The notes beneath the pieces were generated by a model, which was not told the DNA's origin, made no database searches, and saw only the letters and a program-made list of their open reading frames with translations. The translations under genes were made by a program, and so were the position numbers. A stretch of 64,000 nucleotides of DNA from Blastobasis lacticolella (Eukaryota; Arthropoda; Insecta; Lepidoptera; Blastobasidae): NCBI GenBank assembly GCA_905147135.1, contig LR990067.1, forward strand, positions 7,998,001 to 8,062,000. Reading direction: 5' to 3'. Below are positions 31,286 to 41,940 of this stretch, piece by piece (the first letter of the stretch is position 1; every line of letters starts with the position of its first letter).

Positions 31286-31741
31286 CTGAGTGGTTCAGTT
31301 GGTTAACATGCCGGTCGCCACGCAGAGGTCCCGGGTTTGATTTCCGGCCGAGCCGAAATGGAAATGATGAATTTTAATTTCTGTTACGGGTCTGGGCGTA
31401 GTAGAGCTCGTCTAGCAAGCTCGTGAGTGCAAATATTGATAACGACACTTCATCTGTGTGGGAGCCAATGAACGACGCGTGCTCCTACGTTTGAATTTCA
31501 CCGGCAACTGAATGACCAATTACAACGGCATTTGTATATGTATTGCGTCCATATTTTAAACTTGTGTGCGTTAATGCGGTAGTGGGGCGCGTCATTTTAG
31601 ATTAGACGACCTATGTATAATGTAGTTGTCTACCTATGTATAATGGAAGTATTTGAAATAAAAAAGTATAGATTAGATTATCAGTTATCTAACACCCATA
31701 ACAAAAGCTTTGCTCACTTTGGGGCTAGATGGCGCGGTGTG
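31286..31741 (+). mobile_element. SINE H split by MITE Q
   Basis: Head GAGTGGTTCAGTTGGTTAAC and GTCCCGGGTTTGATTTCC to TGTTACGGGTCTGGGCG at about 31398; A-rich linker and tail (TCAGTTATCTAACACCCATA) at 31613-31741. The intervening block is MITE Q. Confidence 0.75.
31404..31612. mobile_element. MITE Q, copy in SINE H
   Basis: GAGCTCGTCT left end and GTGGGGCGCGTCATTTTAGA right end; internal AATGACCAATTACAACGGCA and ATGTATTGCGTCCATATTTT match 37574-37804. The left inverted repeat is eroded. Confidence 0.7.
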
Positions 31742-31944
31742 AATTTTTTCAAGCATATGTCTATGCAAACCATTGTTTACCAATTGTTAACGCCTGGCGC
31801 CTCAAGCTTACACCTTAGAAACTGTCATATTGTTACATTTGATTAGCACTGACAATTTGCACCTCAAGAAGTAGCTGTTGTTCGTCGAGATGACGGCTCT
31901 GTTTGCGTTTCAGAGCCAGAGCTTTGCAGCCACAGAGTAAGGGT

Positions 31945-32110
31945 AGAAGCATTTTTGTTGGCTAGACAAAGCGGCAAGCGGGCCACCATTATTAAAAAAA
32001 ACTGGATTACCCTTTAGCCAAAAGTTGATCTAGGCAATTAAATGGTAAGGAAAGTGGTCACCGCTGCCATGGTATGACCATTGTCCACCTCTAAAACCCC
32101 TGGAACACAT
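31945..32110 (-). mobile_element. LINE/SINE C-type tail, diverged
   Basis: GCGGCAAGCGGGCCACC, then GGAAAGTGGTCACCGCTGCC and CACATTGCTCTGACTAC. A similar scrap is at 33785-33832. Confidence 0.5.
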
Positions 32111-32150
32111 TGCTCTGACTACAAATACCACTAAGCAAATACTACTATTG

Positions 32151-32403
32151 GCCGTGTGGTGTCCGGCAGAGTAGAATAGCACCAACCCCTTACACTCGTG
32201 GGTGTCGTACCAGGCGATTAATGGTTTCGAGGCAAACGATCTAGAGTCTCCGTAGACTGAAAAATGGGCAGCAGCGTTTGCCATTGTTATATTTACAACA
32301 CTGCGATCTCCAACCCGCCTGCCAAGCGTGGAGATTGTGCCAATGACCTCCCCTTTCGTGAGAGGCCCTGAGTCCTGTAGTGGACTGTTATGGGCTGTGA
32401 TTA
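32151..32403 (+). mobile_element. SINE B, near full length
   Basis: CGTGTGGTGTCCGGCAGAGT to GACTGTTATGGGCTGTGATT; the (GAT)n tail is minimal. Includes ACACTGCGATCTCCAACCCG. Confidence 0.8.
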
Positions 32404-32414
32404 TAGTTTAATTC

Positions 32415-32562
32415 AAAACACTGCGCAGATAAAACAATACCAGCCCACGTATGGGTCACAGAACTGCTAGTATCATACAAATTGTAGAACAAACAGTAGA
32501 CCCACGTATCGTGTTCACTGCGGTGGTGGCTGTGGGCTTGAGAGTATATTTATCTACCACGC
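32415..32562 (-). repeat. Repeat family R, inverted copy
   Basis: CCCACGTATCGTGTTCACTG and GCGGTGGTGGCTGTGGGCTTG reverse-match 6520-6560. Confidence 0.65.
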
Positions 32563-32702
32563 GACCGAAGTCGCGCCCGAAGTTGGGCCAACTGAGTCTG
32601 ACTGATGTATGTTTTCAAATAAAGAAAACCCCATCGATATCGGCGCAGTCATTCGGGAGTCGACACCGTTAAATTTCAAGACTTTCGTGGTTATTCACAA
32701 CA

Positions 32703-32877
32703 CTTTCACTACACATGTTATCGGGTTTGTTACCACGGTTGGTATTGTTTTTACGTCGATATTTCGACTCAGTTTCGTCAGTCAACTCGTGACCATGACG
32801 CATGCAACTGCGTCGAAATATCGAGGTACAAACAATACTAACCGTGGTAACAAACCCGATAACATGTGCAGTGAAAG
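32703..32877. mobile_element. Foldback MITE L (66-base arms)
   Basis: Arms 32703-32768 and 32812-32877 are inverted copies with four mismatches (CTTTCACTACACATGTTATC versus its partner). The loop is 43 bases. No transposase. The overlapping frames on both strands simply read the palindrome. Confidence 0.85.
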
Positions 32878-32879
32878 AC

Positions 32880-33199
32880 ACCGTTAAACTTTAAAACAAA
32901 CATCCTTCTTTTACGTACGGGGTTTAAATCGCACAATACCACAAAGAAAGGAGACAAAACATTAATATCTAGATAAACATGGCGTAGCATTCAGGATTTT
33001 CTACTCATTACATTATAACTTGCAAGAGGGTGTGGCCTGGACTGGTTCAGACATATATAGGGCAGTGGGGCAAACCTGCAATTCATGTAACACTACTTTA
33101 GTAGTATTTCGCCTGGGTATTACTGTATTAGTTGTAGGGCTGTAGAATAATATACTCATGATCCCTTATGACAATGGTGCCTCTTTTGCGGTTCCGACT
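32880..33199. other. No feature recognised
   Basis: Unique AT-rich sequence. Confidence 0.35.
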
Positions 33200-33330
33200 T
33201 GATTTATTTGTCTTTAGAATGCATGAAAAGATGTGGGAATGTGGAAGAGGTGAGAGACGTTTGTCAGGATGGTACCTTGAGGAACTCGATAGTCTGGGCC
33301 TATCTCCAATGGTATGGTATGTATATATGT
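33200..33330 (+). pseudogene. LINE family Z C-terminal fragment
   Basis: The frame reads CGNVEEVRDVCQDGTLRNSI; similar nucleotide blocks are at 5912-6030 and 37005-37060. Confidence 0.45.
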
Positions 33331-33344
33331 TCAAAATTCAATTC

Positions 33345-33430
33345 AAAATTCAAAATTTCTTTATTGATTAGGACAATAAATCTCTCTTTCAATCGTCAAA
33401 AAGGAGGGGGATAGGAAAGTAGGAAGGAAA
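33345..33430 (-). mobile_element. LINE 3' end scrap
   Basis: TTTATTGATTAGGACAATAA and TTTCAATCGTCAAAAAGGAG match 14300-14350. Confidence 0.5.
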
Positions 33431-34484
33431 CACACAGTGACACGCTGACCGCCCTATGGCCGTAGATAAACGTATCCCTCGCCAACCGAACCGTGCTCGC
33501 CAATGCCAGGCAGAGCCGGAACGCTATATTATCTCTCTTACGTTGTTCCTTTAGTTGAGTTATCCCTTACTCCGTGAGGAGTTCTTTCGTCATTGAATTA
33601 TAATTAGTGACAAGCGCCAGTACAATCATTACTTTATACGTACTTATGAAGTTATCAACTTATCATATTTATTTCAGGCCTTACCTGTTTTTGATCTTTA
33701 TTATGTCCATTATTTAGCATTTGGCTATTTGTTGCCAGAGTGACATATCGTGGGATTGTAGACGTGGACCTAGGTCAATAGGTCTAAGGCAGCGGTGACC
33801 ACTTTCCTTACCATTTAATTGCCTGGGGTTGACAGTTTTTTATTCAGTTAACAAATTATGAAACTACTGCTTTGCATGTTAAGGTACATTATTAATCCTT
33901 CTTTGACTAATTACAACCCAAACGTTGGACGACGTCGGGCAATCCATCTCTCTACCCTGATTTTTACGTTTTGACATATTATGCCAGATTGGCAAAATGT
34001 CAGATTGGAATTTGCCAGAATAGCAGAATCAGCGATTTGCAAGATAAGCAGAATGCGACGGTAACATATCAGAACCCATAATAACCTATGAATATTGCAG
34101 TATCCATCAGCTTTTTCCTTCTAGATTGTTCGTGATAAAATCCAGCAGAGCCTTTGTCCCCATCGTGTTTGTTCCATAAGGTTGTCGTAGCGCTGAGTTT
34201 GTAAATAACAATTACAATTAGGTTGCTTACAATTGTTGACAGGGTTCCCAGAGAACCAGCGCAGCAAGGGGACCTTCGTAATACAAAGTTTACGGTGAGG
34301 GAGCTCTCTCCACGCCGGACGCTACGACACAGAGCTATTTGGAAAACTAAATTTTTGTTGTCCTTTTGTTGTAGCTATTTGTGTTTATTGTTAATGTTAG
34401 TTTGTTTAAACTCTTAAATGAAACTGCAGGGAATTCGGATATCTAGTCGTCTAAATGTCTAAGTCAGTTTTCATAATTTTTAAC
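33431..34484. other. No gene recognised
   Basis: Unique sequence with a LINE tail scrap at 33785-33832. Near 33980-34050 there is a run of GCCAGA/GCAGAAT-type short imperfect repeats. Confidence 0.35.
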
Positions 34485-34680
34485 ATATTTTAACCCTGGA
34501 CGAAAAAAGAGGGGTGTTATAAAGTTGACGTATGTATCTGTGGCTCTGTGTATATGTGGTGTATGTCTGTCTATGGCAGCGTAGCTCCCGTACGGATGTA
34601 CCGATTTCGATGCGGTTTTCTTTATTTGAAAGGCAATCGCATTGTTTCATTAAACTTGGTCGGGGGTTTTCCGTCATTTT
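34485..34680 (+). repeat. Repeat family G copy, well preserved
   Basis: ACCCTGGACGAAAAAAGAGG start, CGTAGCTCCCGTACGGATGT, GATTTCGATGCGGTTTTC and GGTCGGGGGTTTTCC. Class not known. Confidence 0.7.
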
Positions 34681-34852
34681 TCTTGTCGGTTACGTTATAT
34701 TCTTAGCAAAAGCACGTATGGTAGACTGGTTGGAAATCGCCACCTTTAAAATATTAAGAAAACGCTGCTGTCTTTGAATCTACCGAGATCTTAGCTGGCC
34801 TGCCTATACCACATTGTCGCCTTGTATGACCGGAATGGGGCACCAACCTATT

Positions 34853-35050
34853 CTTACGGTGAGGAAAACCATCGTAATGAAATCTGCACATTTAGACGAC
34901 TAAATTTGTAACTGTGACCCAATCAGGTCATGTTGCCTTGTAAACAGGGTCACGGAGGTCAGGTGGTAGTCGCTATCTACCAAACCGTGGATCATGATCA
35001 AGCCCTTGCGCTCGATAGTACAACCGGGATACTGAACCAAGATGACTGAC
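34853..35050 (+). mobile_element. SINE A, 3' two-thirds, diverged
   Basis: CTTACGGTGAGGAAAACC, ATTTAGACGACTAAATTTGT, CAGGGTCACGGAGGTCAGG and ACAACCGGGATACTGAAC. Confidence 0.7.
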
Positions 35051-35059
35051 GCGAGTAAT

Positions 35060-35185
35060 ACCTGTTGTATTGCTATCCATAGGCTGCGGTAACTGCTTAC
35101 CATCAAGCAGGCCGTTACTTGTCACTATAAGCAGCCCATACACGTTCATGTCTATCGATGTATGGCCACCTTAGAGGTATAATAA
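35060..35185 (+). mobile_element. LINE tail, subfamily S2, diverged
   Basis: AGGCTGCGGTAACTGCTTACC and GCAGGCCGTTACTTGT, followed by GCCACCTTAGAGGTATAA. Confidence 0.5.
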
Positions 35186-35683
35186 ACGACAACACCGCCG
35201 ATAAATACACACTGCATTCGTAGTGTCAATGCAATAGCATATTCCATAAAGTTTATGTGCAGAAAACTATTGACCCATCCGGTTAGATGCTTTATATCGT
35301 GAGTGCTTTCAAACTTTCAACAGTTATAAAATTTTCTGGCCGCTAGCCAACTGTGAAAGTCTGCAATTGCACTAACACTGCGATATACGCCAAAGGCTGC
35401 TTTTTAGACTGCGGCATGTGCTAAATGTTTTATTAGGCGCCAATACAAACATGCCAGTAATCAAAAATTTATAAATATATGCACTTATTGGTTAAGCTGT
35501 AGGAACAATAATTGAGTTTTAGTGTTATTTATAATGAGATAAGTACCTAGATGTAAATAGTGTAGTGGCTCACCAGACGTTTTGGTTTTATTTTAACTGT
35601 AAGACTGGAAGCATTTGGATAATAAATAAACGCTGTTACGATTAAATTACCTTGAGGATTTTAGAAATAAAATAAAATAATTT
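35186..35683. other. No feature recognised
   Basis: Unique AT-rich sequence. Confidence 0.35.
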
Positions 35684-36008
35684 TGACGTTAATGCCCCAG
35701 TTGTGCTCTCGCGCATGAGAGCCTGAGGTCCGCCTTATCCATGATCCAGGATTTTGCAGATCAGATAATTTTTTAATGTTTTTTTTTTTCATTTTTATAT
35801 AAATATGATTATTGTATTAAATCAGATAATTACAGTGAAGCGACGGCCATCTCACCTCTGTGACCCTGCTACCAGAACCTGACCAGATTTGATCATGCTT
35901 ATATACATTCAATCACTGAATGTGTGTATAACTCAGAAAAGAGTCATTTATACATGGCCGCAGTGGGATTCGAACTCGTTACCTCTCGCTCACGAGTCCA
36001 CTCGGCGC
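35684..36008 (-). mobile_element. SINE A containing a 50-base insertion
   Basis: Family end GACGTTAATGCCCCAGTTGT to head GATTCGAACTCGTTACCTCT. At 35771-35820 an A/T-rich 50-base insert is flanked by 11-base duplications ATCAGATAATT (35760-35770, 35821-35831). Confidence 0.85.
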
Positions 36009-36195
36009 ACCCCTTTTAGCCGCGTAAAGTACGCGTAACAATTAATGACTATAGAATAATTATATTGATTATTTATGTATTTGAGCACGTAAACCAACGA
36101 TTTCACTCGATATTCAAGAAAAAGTTATTCCTAATTTGAAATTATAAAACGCACCAACGGACATGTGCAAAGTGCATCACACATGTGTGTGGCAT
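36009..36195. other. No feature recognised
   Basis: Unique AT-rich sequence leading into the promoter-like block. Confidence 0.35.
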
Positions 36196-36199
36196 GCGG

Positions 36200-36325
36200 G
36201 TCGGGAAGTGACGTCATTTGTGCGTCGCAGCTGATTCAGGCTTTCTTTAGTTTACATCCGTGACGTCACAAGTAGCGCATTATAAAAAACGCCTTGGTGC
36301 AAAGTAGTCATGGTACAACAGAACG
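36200..36325 (+). promoter_or_regulatory. Candidate promoter: two CREs, TATA box, initiator-like CA
   Basis: Perfect TGACGTCA palindromes at 36209-36216 and 36261-36268 are 52 bases apart. TATAAAAAAC starts at 36281 and an initiator-like TCA lies at 36308-36310, giving the usual spacing of about 30 bases. Immediately after is an ATG (36310) opening a 25-codon frame ending at TGA. The block is not part of any repeat recognised here. Motifs are seen; promoter activity is inferred. Confidence 0.4.
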
Positions 36326-36570
36326 GGTTGCAATGCAATAGATTACATTGCACGGTACGGAATTATCAAGATCTTATGATTATTTGAAGCACCTCGCCCA
36401 CAAACTACTTTTTTGTTGCAATTCATTCAAACACAGTCTAAACAGGGTCTCAATCGTCAGCATTACCTATCCTATCTACAGACAAAATTTGTGACCTTTT
36501 TTTTTTAAACCTGTCGTTCGCTCAAAAGCGTCAAATCGCGTTCGCATACGCGTAAAGGGGCATTTGATGA
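36326..36570. other. No gene recognised
   Basis: TGCAATG...CATTGCA inverted motif at about 36331-36353, then unique sequence and a T run at 36498-36506. Confidence 0.35.
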
Positions 36571-36836
36571 TTATCATGTCATCATCACAGCCCGTAACAG
36601 TCCACTGCAGGACTTAGGGCCTCTCCCACGAAAGGGCAGGTTATTGCCATAATCTCCACGCTTGGCAGACGGGTTGGAGATCGCAGTGTTTATATATAAC
36701 AATGGAAATGCTGCTACCCATTTTCCAGACTACGGAGACTCTTGATATTTTGCTTCGAAAACATTAGTCGCCTTGTACGACACCCATGAGTGTAAGGGGT
36801 TGGTGCTATTCTACTCTGCCGGACACCACACGGTCA
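36571..36836 (-). mobile_element. SINE B, full length
   Basis: CATCATCACAGCCCGTAACA (reverse of the tail) to TCTACTCTGCCGGACACCAC. Serves as a reference for the unrearranged family: GAGATCGCAGTGTTTATATA runs straight into ACAATGGAAATGC. Confidence 0.85.
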
Positions 36837-37259
36837 TGTGAATTTCCCAAAATGATCCCTATGTTTTGAAACATAGTTTGACCGAATGGAAGAGTGTTTA
36901 AAATGTAATGGAGAATACTTTGAAAGCAGTAAATATATTCCTTTAAATGTAAATTGTCTTGTTAATGAGTTAAGCAAACCTTTGCGTGTACCTCACGTAT
37001 GAGTGTGTGGTCTCTGTCTACCCTTTCGGGAAGAAGACGTGACGTTAGATAGTATATTAATGTAGTGCCTATTTGAGACACTTTCAGAATGTGTTATCTG
37101 TCATCGCCATGATTGCCTATTGGTACAATCGATTCTAGTACCTACTTACGCTCGCGTACATTGTTTTGCAACAAACAAATAAATTAGCATGCGGTTAAAT
37201 TCTCTATACCACTTTATCGGCAGTCCGTGGACAAGACTTTTGGAAAGTTTTGTACTAAC
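36837..37259. other. Mostly unique; LINE Z scrap at 37005-37060
   Basis: TGGTCTCTGTCTACCCTTTC then GGGAAGAAGACGTGACGTTA is the LINE Z end; the rest is unique. Confidence 0.4.
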
Positions 37260-37480
37260 ATTATTAGACTGGAGCGGATCTGGTCAAGTGGCCGGTGCTT
37301 GAAAGAAGTTCTAGGAGTCTGGGAAAAGGATAGGTGTACGTTTCGGACCGCAGAAAGCTCACCCTTCGGGAGGTGTGCCTCCTAATACTGTTGGCTCGGC
37401 GAGGTTAGACATGGTCTTCCGCTGGGGACCCTAAGACTGGTTGAACAGTCTGGCGAGCCGATTGGCATCCCGTAACGGTA
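37260..37480 (+). mobile_element. Repeat family T copy
   Basis: CTTCGGGAGGTGTGCCTCCT, TGGTCTTCCGCTGGGGACCC and CATCCCGTAACGGTATA. Same order as the reverse of 13965-14255. Confidence 0.55.
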
Positions 37481-37504
37481 TATTCATATATTTATTAAAT
37501 TAAC

Positions 37505-37850
37505 CTTGACAGACAGGTGCTTAGCTTGCGCCCTGGTAAGCAATACTGGTAACTGCCCGATGGTAAGCAGTTAGAGCTTGTCTAAGCTGAAATGACGCGC
37601 CCCACTACTTAATTAGTTGATTTCGATGTGTGAGTGCAAATATTAATAGCTCCAATCGAACGACGCGTGCTCCTACGTTTGAGTCTCACTGGCACCTGAA
37701 TGACCAATTACAACGGCATTTGTATATGTATTGCGTCCATATTTTAAATTTGCTTGTGTGCGTTAATGCGATAGTGGGGCGCGTCATTTAAGCTTAGACG
37801 AGCTTTACCGCAGCCTATAACGTTTGCAATACCAGGGGTATCACTACTGT
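37505..37850 (-). mobile_element. LINE tail S2 split by MITE Q
   Basis: ACTGCCCGATGGTAAGCAG and TTA before the MITE; TTACCGCAGCC and GTTTGCAATACCAGGGG after. Compare the uninterrupted GATGGTAAGCAGTCACCGCA at 49480. Confidence 0.75.
37574..37804. mobile_element. MITE Q, intact (231 bases)
   Basis: Inverted ends GAGCTTGTCTAAGCTGAAAT and ATTTAAGCTTAGACGAGCT extend through GACGCGCCCCACTA, about 35 bases. Three-base duplications TTA (37571-37573 and 37805-37807) flank it, as for PIF/Harbinger-type elements. Confidence 0.8.
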
Positions 37851-37861
37851 CAGTTTTCAGT

Positions 37862-37930
37862 ATTCAGGGTTCGAACCCTATACCTCTCGCTTACGAGTCG
37901 GACCCATTAACCACTAGGCCACCGACGGTC
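37862..37930 (-). mobile_element. SINE A head only
   Basis: AGGGTTCGAACCCTATACC (B box region) and CACTAGGCCACCGACG (A box region) with no body. Confidence 0.7.
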
Positions 37931-37939
37931 TCGATCGCT

Positions 37940-38335
37940 TGCTATCACCCATCATTGTGCTGAATTCGTCAGCCTATTTCGACCATGCGAAAACTAAGTC
38001 GGATATTACATTTATCGTTCACGATAATCAAAATATTACTACAAGATTAAGACATAAGTGTAATATTTATCGTCAGTGATAAGAAAGCCTAGTTCTTAAT
38101 AAAGAACGCGGATATTATTTGCAGATGATACGACTACAGTACAACAAATGCAAAATATAGAATGTACTAATTTATAGCGCAACCACCTAAAAATAGCCAC
38201 AGAGATTATAAATAAGGTTCCTCCTTATAAAATTCTTTTCTATGTGCATGGTAGATTGGATTGTGTATTGCATTATGACATAGACGTAGGTTTATTTGGT
38301 CCAATAACACGCTTAAACTTAAAACTTACTATATA
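37940..38335. other. No gene; small repeat W at 38270-38315
   Basis: GACATAGACGTAGGTTTATTTGG is the reverse of the segment inserted at 19665-19700. Otherwise unique. Confidence 0.35.
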
Positions 38336-39125
38336 TAAGTACATAATAAGAGCGAAGCGTCTTCGGATCAAACCGGGCCAGCTCCAGCATCATTCTATGA
38401 ATGGAAGCTTGTGGTTTAAAGTGGCCATCAAACTAAGATGGACCGTCACCATTATAAAATAAGAGTGTAGTATCCGATGAAACCTGAAAAGCCCTTCCGG
38501 CTACAGGTGCTCTCAGGGGGTGTTTAGCACGTATGCGCCTAGGTTCCTTTTTGGCGAGTCGTGCATAACCAGTCCGGCCGGCCGGCTGGTACTCATGACA
38601 GTTCACCTCCTCCCTCCCAACCGCTATACCGGAGGGTGCCCATTTCCGTTGCGTAGGGCGCAAAAAAAAATGTATCTCATCAGAGGTGAGCTGTTGGAAA
38701 AACATTTTCCACGGTTCACGTGGTGACATCCTTCTCTTGGAGATCTCAAGAGGAGGATGGTGGTCAAGAAGTAATGTTGTGGTGGTTTGCGTACGTATAC
38801 GACGAAGAGATCGACGTGAGTTTTAATAATTGTAGGTAATATGTTTTTACAATACCGCTTTAGAATTTTAACAACCGCACAAGAATGTCCTCTCCTTTTA
38901 AAATTATTGTGCAAACACAATTCCAAGAAACGAAGTGGTTTCTTCGTTATATTTTTTCTTTAACGGCGACCGTTAGACCTTATCCGTCGGCCATAATAAA
39001 CGATATGAATAATTTTTCCAGCGACCAAGAACACAATTCATAAATTCAAAATTATAAGTACTTACGGCGAGACCTTGCGAGGCTGTTAGCAACCATTCTG
39101 TATTAGAAAGTCAAGGTTTAAGTGC
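38336..39125. other. Unassigned, moderately GC-rich
   Basis: Contains CCCTTCCGGCTACAGGTGC (38494), also seen as CCCTTCCGGCTACCGGTAC at 3609. Overlapping frames of 68-100 codons on both strands show no protein family. Confidence 0.35.
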
Positions 39126-39330
39126 TATATCTATACACATAGTACAAAACAAAGTCGCTTCCCTCCGTCTGTATCCATGTACGCTTAGATCTTTTAAACT
39201 ACGCAACGGATTTTAATGCGGTTTTCAAGAATAGATAGAGTGATTCAAGAGGAAGGTTTACAAGCAAGAAAAAAGGGTAGGTTTCAGGGTTAAGTAGGTG
39301 TACGCAAACGAGTACACGGGTCCATTAGTA
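39126..39330 (+). mobile_element. Helitron-like element, mutated 3' end
   Basis: ACATAGTACAAAACAAAGTC start, ACTACGCAACGGATTTTAAT, and an end reading CACGGGTCCATTAG where other copies have CTAG; the hairpin is eroded. Confidence 0.65.
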
Positions 39331-40355
39331 CAATAACAATATCAAAGTAAGAGTTTCGTCTCATACTGCGTAAGCAAACCCTGCGTGCCCTTGCATCCCA
39401 GGGGTACATGGGAAATCCGCCTAAACCTGCCTGTATCAGGAAAGAGATCACGCGGGAACTTCTTTATTTATTCTTATTTATTTTGAAGGCGGATGCGAGA
39501 GCCTGCGCCGACGTGAGGATGCTAAAGATCAGACGAAGTGGAGGAAAAATAGTAAGAAAGCAGAAGCCAAACCTAGCAGGCAGAAGCCGAGATTGACCGT
39601 TCGAACGACGATGACGAAACATAATGTCAAAGCACATTAATGCAAATTAATTTATAAAGAAGTTACTGCGGCTATGATATGGCACAAAAATATCGATAAC
39701 CACAATATTCATGCAATAATAAGATGACACAACAAAATGCCAGTGGAATTATTTTACAGTTCTCGATATTACGACACGGCCCCACGATCCAATGACACGC
39801 GAAGGCCGAGCCAAATAAACACTTTTGACGCCTTAAAAAATTAACCTCCTCTTAAAACAGCCTTTTGCAGAGCTACGGCCCTGCCATGTAAATCTTTACG
39901 ACTGCACTTGCGATAGACATAGACAGCACTGTATTCAGTTCCACATCACATCCCTAACCGAAGGTGAGTACAGTATCATACGTAAGATCAGCCTGTGATG
40001 TAACGGAAACCGAAATGGACCAGTCTCAGCAAAATGCTGTCACAGCGCAGGTTTTAAGAAAATCCCATGCATTCCACGCAATATAGCTTTACGACTACAT
40101 CTCGCTCGCCAAACGTAGTCATTTGTAACGCAAACATTATAGGAAAGAACAATTTCGTCGTATTGCGCACGAGGCACGCTCGACAGAAATACTAACTCCA
40201 CAAAATAATGCCATAAAGCGGACCCAACAGCCGCAGTATATAATGCAACGCAACCATAATCATAATTGGGCCAATTCCATCGTTAAAAAGGCGAATTCAG
40301 CTCCAGTACAATGCCAATTATTTAGCGTTGAGTGATAACACTGTACTCGTACTGT
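39331..40355. other. No gene recognised
   Basis: A possible retroelement scrap at 39410-39620 ends in GACGATGACGAAAC. The rest (39640-40355) is unique, with no repeats or coding signal. Confidence 0.35.
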
Positions 40356-40530
40356 ATGTTAGCGGAGGCGTACCTCGGGACACGCTGCATGCCACGTGAC
40401 CGGTGACTCAGCCGCTCATTCATCGATAATGCGCGAGTCAGCTGTTTCGACCGTGGTATTTTACACACCCGCACACGCCCGCGTACGACTCTCCGCCTTA
40501 TCGACTTACACATAGAGCGCAGAATACAAT
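40356..40530. promoter_or_regulatory. CpG-rich patch with E-box and AP-1 motifs
   Basis: The block is GC- and CpG-richer than its surroundings. It has CACGTG (40393-40398, within GCCACGTGAC) and TGACTCA (40404-40410) six bases apart. Possible intronic enhancer or alternative promoter; motif evidence only. Confidence 0.25.
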
Positions 40531-41039
40531 ACAGCAAGTGCGAGACAGATAAGTGGGTTTGAAACGTCGTGGTGGGGTCGATTCGTGGTGCTCTTTTTGT
40601 TTTGGTAAAGAATCGCTCGTTAAGAGCGTATTAATAAATGAAACCTTGCATGCAATAACAACGTTTACCTACTTAGACTTAAGCGTCATAACTGTGTTTA
40701 CTTATAAATCCAGTGAAACTGATATAACTTACAAATAGGAAACAAAACAAATACATCACAGGCGTCCATAGTTCTAAGTTACAATCCTTTGATCCAATTC
40801 AATGGATTGGCGTAATTATGTCGCCTCCACAACTTGGTAACAATATCGACCTTTCAACTCGAACTAGAGGTCTGTTAGTTTCACAATGACTGAACTTTAG
40901 AACAAGAGCATAAAAGAATACAGTACACGTGATGAGTTTATTATCTCAGTGGTTGTAAAGGTTTATGATTGTTTTAAAATCTTTATTTAGGGAGTTTGAT
41001 CACATTAAAGCGACCATGCCGCTCCATATTGCCACACTT
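40531..41039. other. No feature recognised
   Basis: Unique AT-rich sequence. Confidence 0.35.
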
Positions 41040-41163
41040 TTATAAAAAGGTTACGGGGTCAGCAACGCGCACTGGGTGATGCCCTTGGTATTGCAAACGT
41101 CCATAGGCTGCGGTGACTGCTTACCATCAGGCAGGCAGTAAGCTTGTTTGCCACCATAATGGT
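41040..41163 (+). mobile_element. LINE tail, subfamily S2
   Basis: GGTCAGCAACGCGCACTGGG, GTCCATAGGCTGCGGTGACT and GCTTGTTTGCCACCATAATG. Confidence 0.7.
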
Positions 41164-41464
41164 TTAAAAATGTATAGGTGTGAGCGAAGATACCTACGCT
41201 TCAAACCCACCTTAACCAATTTATACAGTTTTCGGGCCTCCCTCGACAGAGAAAACGCCAGAAAACTATGTCGAGCCAAATACGCAACGTGTTTCTTCGT
41301 TTATTAAATACACTTTTGGGAATTGAAGATTCAACTTTTTGCGATTCAACATTTTGGGAATAAACATTCAGAACCTGAAGTGACTTTAGGTAGAATGACA
41401 CAGGTTTACAGAGGTTAGAGAAAAACGAGTAATAGTCGTTTCGTTTTGGCTGGAGCCGACCAAA

Positions 41465-41650
41465 CGTCTAATCCCTTACGCAGTATAAAACAAAGCCGCT
41501 TTTGGGTGCGAGGGACGTGGTAGGACGCCCGACCAAGGTCAGTTCGCCCGCACATCCGAATTAACCCAAAAGCGACTGTATTGTGTACATCGTAAAGATT
41601 AGTATCGACTACAACTGACGGTCGGTCGGCTCCAGTCAAATTTGCACGTC
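41465..41650 (+). repeat. Repeat family U, uninterrupted copy
   Basis: CCAAAAGCGACTGTATTGTG, AAGATTAGTATCGACTAC and ACTGACGGTCGGTCGGCTCC; the empty-site counterpart of 15330-15830. Confidence 0.6.
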
Positions 41651-41652
41651 TG

Positions 41653-41782
41653 TTACAACTAGTGTCAAATAAGAAGAGACTTGGCGGGTCACGTGGTTCG
41701 ACTTGCTTAGTAGGCGATTAGCTGCGCGAAATCCCCTCTACTGCCATTTGACAAGTCTCTTCTTTCATGACGCGGATTATAC
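41653..41782 (+). repeat. 130-base element O, copy 1
   Basis: 126 of 130 positions match 53713-53842, same orientation. It contains imperfect inverted arms GTCAAATAAGAAGAGACT / AGTCTCTTCTTTCATGAC and a GGTTCGAC motif. No family recognised. Confidence 0.85.
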
Positions 41783-41940
41783 TAGTTTTAGACTAGGAAG
41801 CCAAGCAACCGTCTGCATGATGTCTCGACGGATATATCCTTACGTACATTCTCAGTCCAGCATCCGACAAGAGCATAGTTTCTCGACTCTCGCAAGCTAC
41901 GATCCTGACATAATTTTGGAATACTAATTAATATGTGGAG

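Noticed and set aside
32669..32881. Two 70- to 90-codon frames on opposite strands with similar protein sequence
   Set aside because: They are the two arms of foldback MITE L read from each strand.
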